Assembly (NCBI GenBank): GCA_016699755.1
Contig: CP065009.1
Coordinates: 1,240,001 to 1,304,000 of the forward strand
DNA length: 64,000 nucleotides
Origin: Candidatus Peregrinibacteria bacterium
Lineage (GTDB): Bacteria; Patescibacteriota; Gracilibacteria; CAIRYL01; GCA-016699755
Direction of reading: 5' to 3'
Under the pieces are notes generated by a model that made no database searches, had not been told where the DNA came from, and saw nothing but the letters and a program-made list of their open reading frames with translations. Positions 41,908 through 50,076 of the stretch are shown here, one piece after another. The position numbers were made by a program, and so were the translations under genes. Each line of letters opens with the position of its first letter. The first letter of the stretch is position 1.

Positions 41908-42216
41908 TTACTTTTTCCCCTCTTTTTTTCCTTCTCCAATGCGAAAATATCCGCGAATAGATTTATCGGTTCCAAATGAAATACTTTCGCCATCACACTC
42001 TTGACAGACAAACTTCGTATTTTTTTCCTCTCTCTTTTTCACGCTCACAAGCGTTTCGCAATTGTGGCAGTAAAACACAATTTCTTGATTCTCCCACTCT
42101 TCTTCTGGAATTGCTCTCGATTTAATTTCATACGCCATTGAGAGATCTATCTCACTCAGCGGGGTGTTTGCATCGTCTTTTTCATTATCAGCGTAAAACT
42201 GATGACTCTCGCTCAT
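41908..42216 (-). CDS. zinc-ribbon protein
   Basis: A 102-residue acidic protein with a zinc ribbon (IVFYCHNCETLVSV and FVCQECDG, a CxxC...CxxC arrangement) and a final IRGYFRIGEGKKEGKK. Similar small ribbons are common in CPR genomes, without known role; nucleic acid or protein binding is possible. Its first 29 bp overlap the end of the upstream membrane protein gene on the same strand in another frame, so translation is probably coupled. Confidence 0.7.
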   Translation of the reverse strand: MSESHQFYADNEKDDANTPLSEIDLSMAYEIKSRAIPEEEWENQEIVFYCHNCETLVSVKKREEKNTKFVCQECDGESISFGTDKSIRGYFRIGEGKKEGKK

Positions 42217-42793
42217 CGGTATCGGAGAAAGAAAGTTGTTGTCGATCGATATGTGGTTCTTCTGGACGAATATTTAAATTGGGGGTAAAGGGGGAATTTT
42301 TTGACAAAAATACGCTCTGCACCTCTTCTCTTTTTACTTCTCGAAGTGAAAGGTATCCTCCAAAGAGAACAAGCGTATGAGAAAGAATAGTTCCAAAAAG
42401 CCCAAAACGAATTTGTGCGGTGGAATCATTCTGCATAAGCGAAGAGAAGACAAAAATATTAATAAAAAGCGTATATATGGCAAGCGTTCCAATCCCTGTC
42501 CAAAGCTTATTGCTCGAAATGCCAAAAGTTTTTGAAGATCCCAAAAAGCGGTGAATAAAAATGAGAAGTGATCCTCCAGAAAAGAAAAGTGAGAGAAGTC
42601 CAAAAATGGGAAAAATGCCAAATCCACTCTTAATATCTGCTACTCGTTGCAAACGTCCCTCTGCAGAAACAAGCTGATCCGACTGAAACCAGGGAAGAAA
42701 CACAAAGAGGATTCCCAATATTGCGCCAAAAAACACATATTTCATCGAAATGGGAAGCCGACGAAAATCGCGAAGAATGGCTTGTATATTCAC
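42188..42793 (-). CDS. four-helix membrane protein
   Basis: From GTG at 42793 (VNIQAILRDFRRLPISM) the protein is 201 residues with four hydrophobic helices: YVFFGAILGILFVFLPW, GIFPIFGLLSLFFSGGSLL, LWTGIGTLAIYTLFINIFVF, and FGLFGTILSHTLVLFGGYLSL. A polar tail follows. Longer frames up to ATG at 42916 exist but the added 41 residues are less convincing. Family unknown. It overlaps the zinc-ribbon gene by 29 bp. Confidence 0.68.
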   Translation of the reverse strand: MNIQAILRDFRRLPISMKYVFFGAILGILFVFLPWFQSDQLVSAEGRLQRVADIKSGFGIFPIFGLLSLFFSGGSLLIFIHRFLGSSKTFGISSNKLWTGIGTLAIYTLFINIFVFSSLMQNDSTAQIRFGLFGTILSHTLVLFGGYLSLREVKREEVQSVFLSKNSPFTPNLNIRPEEPHIDRQQLSFSDTDERESSVLR

Positions 42794-42961
42794 CACAAGA
42801 AAAAGTCTACTTTTCAGAGTAACGAACAAACAGAAGAGAAGCAATTTGACATGATTTTTATTTATGGCGGAAGTAATTTTTTGAATATCTTGCGGTTTTA
42901 TTTTTTGTTTCTCCAAAGAATACTTCCTGTGCTATGGTGTATGCAAAATATCCTTCTTGGT

Positions 42962-43213
42962 ATGCCAGAAAAATATCAGCTCATCACCGGAGATATGACC
43001 GTGCAAGATATTATTGATACCTACCCTGAGGCGGCAGATATGCTCGGAGAATGGGGATTAGGATGCTCTATGTGTCATATCGGTGCCATAGAATCGATTG
43101 CCGATGGGGCGGCAGCACATGGATTTACTCCAGAGGAAATCGAAGATCTTCTCAGCGACCTCAACGAATTGGCAAAAAGCCAGAAAGAATCCGAAGAAAA
43201 AACCAACGTGTAA
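42962..43213 (+). CDS. DUF1858-domain protein
   Basis: The 83-residue protein has a DUF1858 domain: DMTVQDIIDTYPEAADMLGE, then WGLGCSMCHIGAIESIADGA, then HGFTPEEIEDLLSDLNELA. The family often carries this Cys-rich GCxxCH-type centre and is found beside redox or sulfur metabolism genes; its biochemical role is not known to me. ATG at 42962 (MPEKYQLIT) is preferred; an ATG at 42941 would add seven residues. It is followed after 26 bp by the NIF3 gene on the same strand. Confidence 0.85.
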   Translation: MPEKYQLITGDMTVQDIIDTYPEAADMLGEWGLGCSMCHIGAIESIADGAAAHGFTPEEIEDLLSDLNELAKSQKESEEKTNV

Positions 43214-43239
43214 ACTCTTTTTTCGATCAGAAAAAAAAC

Positions 43240-43989
43240 ATGATTTTACGAGATGACTTTTCCGCATTTTGCAATGCCTTTCTCCGAGTGTCAGAGGTTC
43301 CCGATTCGTGGTGTGTCAACGGATTACAAGTTCCAGGAAAGGAGAACATTGAAAAAGTGGCACTTGGAGTAAGTGCGAGTCGAAATTTTTTGCAACAGGC
43401 GGCAGATTGGGGGGCGGATGCTGTTTTTACGCATCACGGACTTTTTTGGAAAAGCGGAGTAAAAACCATTTCTCCTCTTCTTGCCGAACGCCTCCGCATT
43501 CTTATGAGTCATAAAATTTCTCTTTTCTCCTTTCATCTTCCACTCGATGCCCATCCTGAAGTGGGGAACAACGTCACCATTGCTCACGCATTGGGCGCAA
43601 AAACAGTGCGGATGGAAGATATTTGCGCCATAGCAGAATTTTCTTATTCACTCTCCTTTTCCGATTTTGAGGGGCAATGCCAAAAAGTGTTTGGGCGATC
43701 AGCAGTATTCTCTGAATCTTTTGAAAAAGAGGAAATAAAAACCATTGGTATTTGTTCCGGTGGTGGAGCGGATTACGCCGAGAAGTGTTTTTCTGCTGGA
43801 GTGGATGTCTTTTTGACGGGAGAAATTTCAGAACATCACTATCACGATTTTGCCGAATTCCCATTGCCGTTTTTGGTGTTTGGGCATTATACCACTGAAA
43901 CATTTGGAGTTCGGGCAATGCTTCCGATGCTTCAGCAGCAATTTCCGTCTGTTATATTTTCCTTTTTTCCTGAATCATGTCCGGTATAA
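43240..43989 (+). CDS. NIF3-like protein (DUF34)
   Basis: The 249-residue protein belongs to the NIF3/YbgI family, often labelled GTP cyclohydrolase I type 2. A dimetal centre is formed by THHGLFW, the FSFHLPLDAHP segment and GEISEHHYHDF near the carboxyl end. Members are toroidal hexamers; the physiological reaction is unsettled. ATG at 43240 (MILRDDFSAF) is the family start. The last 13 bp overlap the WxcM-like gene in the same direction, so the two are translationally coupled. Confidence 0.9.
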   Translation: MILRDDFSAFCNAFLRVSEVPDSWCVNGLQVPGKENIEKVALGVSASRNFLQQAADWGADAVFTHHGLFWKSGVKTISPLLAERLRILMSHKISLFSFHLPLDAHPEVGNNVTIAHALGAKTVRMEDICAIAEFSYSLSFSDFEGQCQKVFGRSAVFSESFEKEEIKTIGICSGGGADYAEKCFSAGVDVFLTGEISEHHYHDFAEFPLPFLVFGHYTTETFGVRAMLPMLQQQFPSVIFSFFPESCPV

Positions 43990-44390
43990 TCCGAGAAACA
44001 GAATTTCCCTCTTTTGAAGAAGCTGCCCGTGGGAAACTCGTTCCCATAGAACTTGACTCTGCTATTCCATTTCCAACTAAACGTGTGTATTACCTTTGGG
44101 GTGTTCCAGTGGGAGCAGTTCGTGGCGGACACGCACACACTATTGAGAAGGAATTTTTTATCTGTCTTCGGGGACGGTGCACGCTCAAATTTTCTACAGA
44201 CGGATCACCACTCCAAAAAATTAGCCTTAACAATCCTAGGCGCGGTATTTTTGTAGACAACCTTGTGTGGCACGAATTCTGTGATTTTTCTCCAGATGCT
44301 ATTTTGCTTTGTTTTTCCTCTACTTCATATTTACCAGATAATTATATTTCTGATTTTGAAGATTTTCGAAAGGTCTGCAAAGAGCAGTAA
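43977..44390 (+). CDS. WxcM/FdtA-like cupin sugar isomerase
   Basis: The 137-residue single-domain cupin resembles dTDP-4-oxo-6-deoxyglucose 3,4-ketoisomerases (FdtA/WxcM). Characteristic pieces are RVYYLWGVPVGAVRGGHAH, EFFICLRGRCTLKF and IFVDNLVWHEFCDFSP. It would help make a deoxy-amino sugar for surface polysaccharide. No other sugar-nucleotide gene lies beside it, so substrate and pathway are inferred from family only. It overlaps NIF3 by 13 bp and converges with ispH. Confidence 0.82.
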   Translation: MSGIIRETEFPSFEEAARGKLVPIELDSAIPFPTKRVYYLWGVPVGAVRGGHAHTIEKEFFICLRGRCTLKFSTDGSPLQKISLNNPRRGIFVDNLVWHEFCDFSPDAILLCFSSTSYLPDNYISDFEDFRKVCKEQ

Positions 44391-44408
44391 AACGCGGATT
44401 CTCCTCTT

Positions 44409-45347
44409 TTATGTCGGAAATTTTGGCAATGGAAATCGAACATTCTCTTCAAGCACAGAGAGGTTTTGGACTTCTGTTTTGGGGAATTTTTGAAGAATAT
44501 GATCAATGACATTTTGCACGAGTATTTCTGGAACCGATGCACCAGAGGTAATTCCGATTCTCTGTGCTTCTTGTAAAAAATCGTCAGGAATATCTTTTGG
44601 AAAATCAACAAGAAGCGCACGAACACCAACATTTTCTGCCGTTTCTCGAAGACGATTAGAATTTGAGGAATGTTTGGAGCCCACAACAAGAATAGAGTCA
44701 CATTGCTTTGCGAGTTCTTCTGTTGCTTTTTGTCGATTCGTGGTGGCGTAACAAATATCCTTTTTTGACGGAAGAACGATTTCGGGAAAAAGACGTTTTA
44801 ATGCTGTCAAAATTTCTTCCGTTTCTCGAACCGAAAGGGTTGTTTGTGTGAGTACTGCTATTGGTTTCCCCTCTGGAACATCTTGTGCTGAGAGCGCTTT
44901 TACATCTGAAACACTCTCGATAAGTCGCATTTCTGCCACACCTGTTGTCCCTTCTACTTCTGGGTGTCCTCGGTGCCCGATAAAAAAGAGAAAGTGTCCT
45001 GTCTTTGTAAGTCGCGCTGCTTCAATATGAACTTTCGTTACGAGTGGACAAGTGGCATCAATAAGAATGAGGTTTCGTTTTTCTGCTTCTTGACGAAACT
45101 TTGGGGAAACTCCATGTGCCGAAAAAAGATATATGGACCGATTGGGAATGGCATCCAAATCTTTTGAAAAAAGAACTCCTCGTTCGCGAAGAGTATTTAC
45201 CACGTGTTGGTTGTGCACCAAATCGTGATTGACATAAAGAGGGGTTCCAAAGCGACGAAGTACTTCTTCAATAATCTCAAGCGCACGATTTACTCCAGCG
45301 CATGGTCCCCGTGGAGAAGCGAGCACAATGGTTTTTTTTTCTTTCAT
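44409..45347 (-). CDS. ispH: 4-hydroxy-3-methylbut-2-enyl diphosphate reductase IspH
   Basis: The last enzyme of the MEP isoprenoid pathway (312 residues), a [4Fe-4S] protein that makes IPP and DMAPP. The three cluster Cys are in SPRGPCAGVNRAL, IDATCPLVTK and KKDICYATTNRQ. His and Glu of the substrate pocket are in LFSAHGVSP and HPEVEGTTG. Length is standard. No other MEP gene lies in the window. It is 7 bp downstream of the holin-like membrane gene on the same strand. Confidence 0.95.
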   Translation of the reverse strand: MKEKKTIVLASPRGPCAGVNRALEIIEEVLRRFGTPLYVNHDLVHNQHVVNTLRERGVLFSKDLDAIPNRSIYLFSAHGVSPKFRQEAEKRNLILIDATCPLVTKVHIEAARLTKTGHFLFFIGHRGHPEVEGTTGVAEMRLIESVSDVKALSAQDVPEGKPIAVLTQTTLSVRETEEILTALKRLFPEIVLPSKKDICYATTNRQKATEELAKQCDSILVVGSKHSSNSNRLRETAENVGVRALLVDFPKDIPDDFLQEAQRIGITSGASVPEILVQNVIDHILQKFPKTEVQNLSVLEENVRFPLPKFPT

Positions 45348-45354
45348 ATTAATA

Positions 45355-45753
45355 TTATTTTCGTGGTGGACGAAGAACCCAGCGAAACACCGAGTTCGTA
45401 AGAGTTAACACAACTGATGCCAAGAAATATCCCCCAAAACCTCCTTCGATATTGACCATAATTGATGAAGACATCTCCTGAAAAACCCACTGCACAAGAA
45501 GCAGAATGATCATGTTAATTATAAGGAGGAAGAGCCCGAGAGTAAAAAAAACAAACGGAAGTGACAACAGCTTAAGGAATGGTTTTACAAAGGTGTTCAG
45601 AAGGGCGACAACAATCCCCACAAAGACAAACCCCATCCACACGGGACTAGATTCTATATGAAAATACTGCGGAACTATTTCAGCGGCAAGCCATACCGCG
45701 AGACTATTGGAGAGAATGGCAATTCCAATTTTTCGTAAAAAGCGACGAAGCAT
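45355..45753 (-). CDS. four-helix membrane protein of phage-holin (family 4) type
   Basis: From ATG at 45753 (MLRRFLRKIGIAIL) the 132-residue protein has four membrane helices and the pattern of the bacterial holin-like 4-TMS family: AVWLAAEIVPQYF, GIVVALLNTFVKPFLKLLSLP, LGLFLLIINMIILLLVQWVF and a final NSVFRWVLRP. Despite the name these are chromosomal proteins of unknown role and not lysis genes. An ATG at 45804 would add 17 residues. ispH follows after 7 bp. Confidence 0.82.
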   Translation of the reverse strand: MLRRFLRKIGIAILSNSLAVWLAAEIVPQYFHIESSPVWMGFVFVGIVVALLNTFVKPFLKLLSLPFVFFTLGLFLLIINMIILLLVQWVFQEMSSSIMVNIEGGFGGYFLASVVLTLTNSVFRWVLRPPRK

Positions 45754-46085
45754 GGGGGAAAAAATATACCCTGTCATTGTTCCGACCAAGAGGGAAAAAG
45801 TCAAAAGACACTCTTTCGTGTTTTTTGGCTATTCTTTCTGTTTTTGTTGTGGTGCCACTCTCATACCGGCTTTTCTGATTTTCTCATTATACCTTGTCGG
45901 TTTTTCCAAATTCATCAAACGTGTGTTTTAAAAAAGAGTGCTTCTAGGAAGCAGGAGTGGGCGAGGGGTAATTACGATGTACGAATGGGAGAATCGTTGC
46001 ATAAAACCCTTTTTTTTGGCACAATGCAGGGAATGATTTGCAAAATAAAAACACAAACCTCAATGCACTTTTTTTCTTTTCAAAA
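45754..46085. other. 332-bp intergenic region with one promoter
   Basis: Between the divergent holin-like gene and the TPR gene I see no gene or RNA. It contains the TPR promoter at 45997-46025. Several poly-T runs and the AT-rich left half are otherwise unremarkable. Confidence 0.5.
45997..46025 (+). promoter_or_regulatory. promoter of the TPR protein gene
   Basis: TTGCAT (45997-46002), a 17-bp spacer that is mostly an oligo-T tract, and CACAAT (46020-46025). Each hexamer matches the sigma-70 consensus at four of six positions. The start codon at 46086 is 60 bp downstream. Confidence 0.5.
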
Positions 46086-47987
46086 ATGTTTCTTGCTTCT
46101 CAACTAGGATTCGGTCCACTTCTTGAGATTTATAGTGAATATGGAATAGAAATGCTCTATCTCTTTTTTGGGGTGTTTGGGCTTGTGATATTTAGTTTTT
46201 TGGCGAATAAAATAAATGCTTTGTGGCTCAAAAGGAAAGAGATTCTCAAAGAAATCAAAAAAAAATCGCTTCCAAAAGACTTTTTTTTTCATTCAGTAGG
46301 AAACGGTGGTGCACGTTTTGTGCTTTGGCATTTGGGAGGACAAATGATAAAGGAGGTCGATCAAAAGCTTTTTTTTCAAATTTTACCTCAAATAGATCTC
46401 GGTTCTTCTTTGGGTGCAAAGATTCTTCAAGTCAACAAGTGGTTTCAGAATGGAGCAATACAAGAGGATATGCGAGAAGCACTTACAGCTTTTTTTGAGC
46501 GGCTTGAAGATCATAGGGGTCAGTCGGAGGGGTATATTTTACAGCTCAGGGCATCTGACAGAAGAGAGCTTTCTGTTTCCCTAGAGGCGATTGATAGTGC
46601 TTTCCTGAAGGGCGATGCTTCTTTTGTAAGCACAGGAGATGCTGTTCTCCAAAGACTCCGTCTTCTTTCAGAACGAAAAATCCGAGATGAAGAAGAAATT
46701 CTTTTTTCTTTGGCACACAAATATTTTGTTTTGGGAAATATCGTAGATGCACGGAAGAATCTTCAAGAGGCATTTGATTTGGAACAAGGGGCGTTTGGTG
46801 CTCGCTCGCAAGAGTATTCTCGTTTTCTTGGCGACTTAGCCCTTTGTGATTTTTTTGAAGAAAATTACCAAGAGGCGCTGGGTTCTGAGGAGCCCCTCGT
46901 TGACACTGTCCGCAAATACCTTATTGATAAAGATCCGAATACGGGAACATACCTCAATGCTTTGGGGAAGGTGTATTTAGAACTTGGACGAGGAGCCGAT
47001 GCGGTAAAATGTTATGAAGAAGCGCTTTCGGTATTTTTGCGATTTTTTGGAGAGAAACACCTTTCCGTTTCTGATACGTTCTTTAATCTGGGAGAAGCGC
47101 ACCAAGAAGCAAAAATGTACGGAGAAGCCATCAAATTTTATGAACAATCTCTGAACATTTTACAGCGAGTTGCTTCGGGGTACATTCACTTTTCTGCCAT
47201 TACCTTAGAACGAATTGGTATCTGCTATTATCTCAATAAAAGTTACGAAAAATCGATAGATGCCTTTCAAAAATCCCTTAATTTCTATAAGGATTGGTAC
47301 GGAGATGATCACTCGTTTGTCGCTCGGGCGTCGAATAATTTTGGAGGGGCACTGTTTGCAAAGAAGGAATTTCGTCAGGCCATGGAACTCTATCAACGAG
47401 CGCTTTCAGTGCAGACAAAAATATTGGGAGAAAAGCATCTCAACGTCGCCATTACCTACAGCAATCTTGGAGGGGTGTGGAAGGGGATGGGACAATATCC
47501 AAATGCCATTGAATGCTATGACAAAGCCATCGAAATTCTCAAAAAAAATGGAGGAGAAGAACAGGCGGCCGTGGCGGTTGCTTATGACAATCTTGCTGGA
47601 GCACTTCGAGAGCGTGGAGATTTTGAGAAGGCATTTGATTTCTATACAAAGTCGATTGCTATTTCTCAAAAGATATTTGGGGATTTTCACCCCAGTATTG
47701 CCAGTTGTTATAATGGGATGGGAAAACTTTTTCGTCTTCAGAAGCAAATCGAAAAATCTCGAGAATATCATCAGAAAGCCATGGAAATAAATATTTCTTT
47801 TTTTGGAAAGGATGGAGTGGAGACCGCAAGGACATACGAGAATTTAGCACGTGTTTTTTTGGCGGAAGAAAAACCTCAAGAAGCACTACCTTACCTCAAG
47901 AAGGCGCTTGAAATATTTGGACATGAGTTTGGACCTCAGGATATTGATGTGCGACGAGTACGCGATACTATCGCTCTTTTGGGATAA
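46086..47987 (+). CDS. membrane-anchored TPR protein, kinesin-light-chain type
   Basis: The 633-residue protein has one membrane helix near residues 22-42 (MLYLFFGVFGLVIFSFL), a helical linker, and from about residue 235 a row of 42-residue TPR repeats of the kinesin-light-chain kind, for example VAITYSNLGGVWKGMGQYPN and HPSIASCYNGMGKLF. These repeats form a concave protein-binding surface. ATG at 46086 (MFLASQLGFG) is preferred to 46038. It has no coupled neighbours; its last 20 bp overlap the convergent amidohydrolase-like gene. This is the second large membrane-anchored TPR protein in the window. Confidence 0.85.
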   Translation: MFLASQLGFGPLLEIYSEYGIEMLYLFFGVFGLVIFSFLANKINALWLKRKEILKEIKKKSLPKDFFFHSVGNGGARFVLWHLGGQMIKEVDQKLFFQILPQIDLGSSLGAKILQVNKWFQNGAIQEDMREALTAFFERLEDHRGQSEGYILQLRASDRRELSVSLEAIDSAFLKGDASFVSTGDAVLQRLRLLSERKIRDEEEILFSLAHKYFVLGNIVDARKNLQEAFDLEQGAFGARSQEYSRFLGDLALCDFFEENYQEALGSEEPLVDTVRKYLIDKDPNTGTYLNALGKVYLELGRGADAVKCYEEALSVFLRFFGEKHLSVSDTFFNLGEAHQEAKMYGEAIKFYEQSLNILQRVASGYIHFSAITLERIGICYYLNKSYEKSIDAFQKSLNFYKDWYGDDHSFVARASNNFGGALFAKKEFRQAMELYQRALSVQTKILGEKHLNVAITYSNLGGVWKGMGQYPNAIECYDKAIEILKKNGGEEQAAVAVAYDNLAGALRERGDFEKAFDFYTKSIAISQKIFGDFHPSIASCYNGMGKLFRLQKQIEKSREYHQKAMEINISFFGKDGVETARTYENLARVFLAEEKPQEALPYLKKALEIFGHEFGPQDIDVRRVRDTIALLG

Positions 47988-48882
47988 CTCTTTTTTCATA
48001 AGCGAGAAGTAGCCCCTCTGATACAGCAGGAATAAGCCGTTTCATTTTGGTTTCATCAATATTCCATTGAGCAATATTTTTTTCATCTGGATTCCCGAGA
48101 AATGGGCGAGGAATATCTACCGCAACGCCAGAGAAGAGGGAAAGATACCGAGCTCCGAGGTGTTGTTGAGGAAAAAGGCGATATGGAGTATTAAAATCCA
48201 CAGGATAGCCATATTCCTGAAGAGTATTTGCAAATATGTTTGAACGAATTTCATCCGCAATACAAACATTATTCTCGTCGGATGTTATCATGTTTACTGA
48301 TCGAACTTTTTTTTGATTCTCTGTTTCCAAAAGAGCGCCAATGTATTTTTCTAGGGTATCTGGTTTCTCATGCTCTCTTGGGGAAATGTATTGCGAAGTG
48401 GGCCACATGGTGTGGTTATCGTAAAAAAATCCATTGGGCGAAAGATGTTGTTGAAGAAATGCAATTATAGCGGCTTCGGTGTCTCGACTTATTTTTTTTA
48501 GGAGCATATCAACTTCAGGAAAGCGCTCTCTGTCAAAAATATTTCGAACAGCAAATGCTTCTGTGCGATTCGCGTCTACAATCCCTCGGTGATAATGTAC
48601 TCGCGTTACTGCCACGTTTCGTTTATGAGAAAGCTCTGTGGCGACAGAAAAGGCAAGATCTCGTGCTCCAAAATCATATTCTAGCTCAAGATATGTTTGA
48701 AATATCTCTTCGGGAATATGAGAGAACGCATTCTTTATCTGTGGAAAGGCTTCTAAAAATACAATATCCCTGCATCCATGAGGACAGTTGAGCACAATAT
48801 CGAGCGGTACACTTGGGTCTCCAAAAAAAAAGACATCTACCAAGACATACCCATTGTGATTGACCAAGATAATATCTTTCAT
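47968..48882 (-). CDS. N-formylglutamate amidohydrolase-like protein
   Basis: The 304-residue protein has the pattern of the N-formylglutamate deformylase/amidohydrolase (FGase) family: VLNCPHGCRD near the start, LEYDFGARDLAFSVATEL, VTRVHYHRGIVDANR and the metal-binding DNHTMWPTSQ. FGases release formate from N-formylglutamate, but many relatives act on other N-acyl compounds or peptides. No histidine-degradation genes lie nearby, so the natural substrate is open. It converges on the TPR gene with a 20-bp overlap. Confidence 0.72.
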   Translation of the reverse strand: MKDIILVNHNGYVLVDVFFFGDPSVPLDIVLNCPHGCRDIVFLEAFPQIKNAFSHIPEEIFQTYLELEYDFGARDLAFSVATELSHKRNVAVTRVHYHRGIVDANRTEAFAVRNIFDRERFPEVDMLLKKISRDTEAAIIAFLQQHLSPNGFFYDNHTMWPTSQYISPREHEKPDTLEKYIGALLETENQKKVRSVNMITSDENNVCIADEIRSNIFANTLQEYGYPVDFNTPYRLFPQQHLGARYLSLFSGVAVDIPRPFLGNPDEKNIAQWNIDETKMKRLIPAVSEGLLLAYEKRVIPKER

Positions 48883-48982
48883 GTTTTTTCATGAAATATT
48901 AATGTAATTATGGCTTTTTTTTCAAAAAATACAAAATGTTAGGAGCGCAAATTTTCATTTTCTAGCGAAAATCCATCTCTGT

Positions 48983-49078
48983 TTAGAAAATCCAAGGGCA
49001 GTAGTAGAGCTGACGTGGAGAAGGCGCACGAGTAAATCCATTTCCGCCAAGAATGAGAATATTCGTTTCTTTATTCAT
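48983..49078 (-). CDS. possible 31-codon small ORF
   Basis: An ATG at 49078 opens a frame of 31 codons (MNKETNILILGGNGF... ending YYCPWIF) with stop at 48983. It is in the 276-bp gap between the divergent csoR and amidohydrolase-like genes and precedes the latter by 100 bp on the same strand. The Gly-Gly-Asn-Gly-Phe core and aromatic/Cys end look too structured for random sequence, but there is no ribosome-binding site or homologue I know. It may be a leader peptide, a small membrane peptide or chance. Confidence 0.3.
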   Translation of the reverse strand: MNKETNILILGGNGFTRAPSPRQLYYCPWIF

Positions 49079-49122
49079 TCAAAAAAATTGCAACTTGCAT
49101 TCTGCCAGTTTTTCGCATTTTC

Positions 49123-49151
49123 TTGACACCCCTATGGGGTATATGTAAATA
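49123..49151 (+). promoter_or_regulatory. csoR promoter with overlapping metal-repressor operator
   Basis: A perfect -35 TTGACA (49123-49128) and TAAATA (49146-49151) are 17 bp apart. Between them is the inverted repeat ACCCC-TAT-GGGGT (49128-49140), the G-tract dyad expected of a CsoR/RcnR-family site. The start codon is at 49159, so the transcript is nearly leaderless. Autoregulation by the product of the next gene is the obvious inference. Confidence 0.75.
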
Positions 49152-49158
49152 TCGCAAT

Positions 49159-49407
49159 ATGAAAGAGAAGAGTGAGAAAATACTTCATCGGCTTGCTATT
49201 ATTCGCGGACAAATTGATGGCATTCGAAACATGATTGCTTCCGAGTCTGATTGTAAAGATATTCTTGTTCAGTGGAAAGCCGTGCAAAGGGCGTTTTCAT
49301 CAACAGGAATCGAGCTTCTAGAAGAGTATCTCGATCGTTGTGCTCGTCAAAAGAAACTGAACGATTCAGAGGTTCTTGAGGTTATTCGCCAATTCTCTCG
49401 TTTATAA
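49159..49407 (+). CDS. csoR: CsoR/RcnR-family metal-sensing repressor
   Basis: The 82-residue all-helical protein is of the CsoR/FrmR/RcnR family. These tetramers bind DNA when free and let go on binding copper, nickel, or on thiol modification. Sequence: KILHRLAIIRGQIDGIRNMI, then SDCKDILVQWKAVQRAF, then LLEEYLDRCARQK. The Cys in DCKDIL and the second Cys in DRCARQ, with the intervening region lacking an obvious His, suggest either a copper or a persulfide/formaldehyde sensor. ATG at 49159 is directly after the operator-promoter. It is followed after 16 bp by the DUF4395 gene. Confidence 0.88.
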   Translation: MKEKSEKILHRLAIIRGQIDGIRNMIASESDCKDILVQWKAVQRAFSSTGIELLEEYLDRCARQKKLNDSEVLEVIRQFSRL

Positions 49408-49423
49408 TCTTTCTTGTTTTCCT

Positions 49424-50071
49424 ATGAAAAAAGCGTGCCCTCTCTCTGCTGAAACCGTCAATTCTGTACAAGTTCGTTTTGTGGCAGGAGGAGTGATGAT
49501 TATCGCTTTTTCTCTTGTTATTACTCCAAATATTCTTATTGCTACACTTTTGACAGTGGATTTTTTTCTTCGGGGATTTGTTCGCCGATTTTCACTTTTG
49601 GGATGCACGGCACGAGTATCTGCACGTTTTTTGGGAATTGGGAAAAAAATAAACGCTGGACCAAAACAATTTGCAGCAAAACTTGGGTTTTTCTTCTCGG
49701 CGGGGATATTCCTTTCTCTCCTTTTTGGGGCTTTTGAGATAGCATCTTTCTTCGCAATTCTCCTCGTGTTTGCCGCCGGTCTTGAGGCGATTTTTGGATT
49801 CTGTTTGGGGTGTTATATTTTTCCGCTGTGGGTTCATGTTCGATCTTTTCGTGTTCCCAAAAAATATGCCAATATTCTTGGTTCGGCGCTTATGTCTGTT
49901 ATCATGGCATTTCTTATGTCTGGTGTTTTGACGTTTTTCAATCTTGGTGCTGTCTCCTTTTTTGTAAGTATTTGGATGAAATCTTTTTTGAAATCAATTT
50001 TTGTTGCTTTTCCTGTTATCCTTCTCGTTCGCCCCTTGGTAGAAAAACTCGTGCGAAAAATGGTGATATAA
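49424..50071 (+). CDS. DUF4395-DUF2798-like membrane protein, probable CsoR target
   Basis: A 215-residue membrane protein. Residues 1-140 fit DUF4395: CPLSAETVNSVQVRFVAGGV, then LTVDFFLRGFVRRFSLLG, then NAGPKQFAAKLGFFFSAG, and the FGFCLGCYIF end with a Cys pair. Residues 150-215 fit DUF2798: NILGSALMSVIMAFLMSGVL, then FFVSIWMKSFLKSIFVAFPV, then LVRPLVEKLV. Such joining of the two is uncommon in my memory. Both families are seen beside metal or sulfur-stress genes. Its position 16 bp after csoR says that it is what the repressor controls; a role in metal or sulfane-sulfur resistance is inferred. Confidence 0.72.
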   Translation: MKKACPLSAETVNSVQVRFVAGGVMIIAFSLVITPNILIATLLTVDFFLRGFVRRFSLLGCTARVSARFLGIGKKINAGPKQFAAKLGFFFSAGIFLSLLFGAFEIASFFAILLVFAAGLEAIFGFCLGCYIFPLWVHVRSFRVPKKYANILGSALMSVIMAFLMSGVLTFFNLGAVSFFVSIWMKSFLKSIFVAFPVILLVRPLVEKLVRKMVI

Positions 50072-50076
50072 CAAAA

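Noticed and set aside
42647..43213. Long 188-codon frame ahead of the DUF1858 domain
   Set aside because: Only the last 83 codons resemble a protein family; the rest lies opposite the membrane protein gene at 42188-42793 and is low-quality sequence.
45355..45753. Prophage lysis holin
   Set aside because: No other phage gene is near; this holin-like family is widespread on chromosomes without lysis function.
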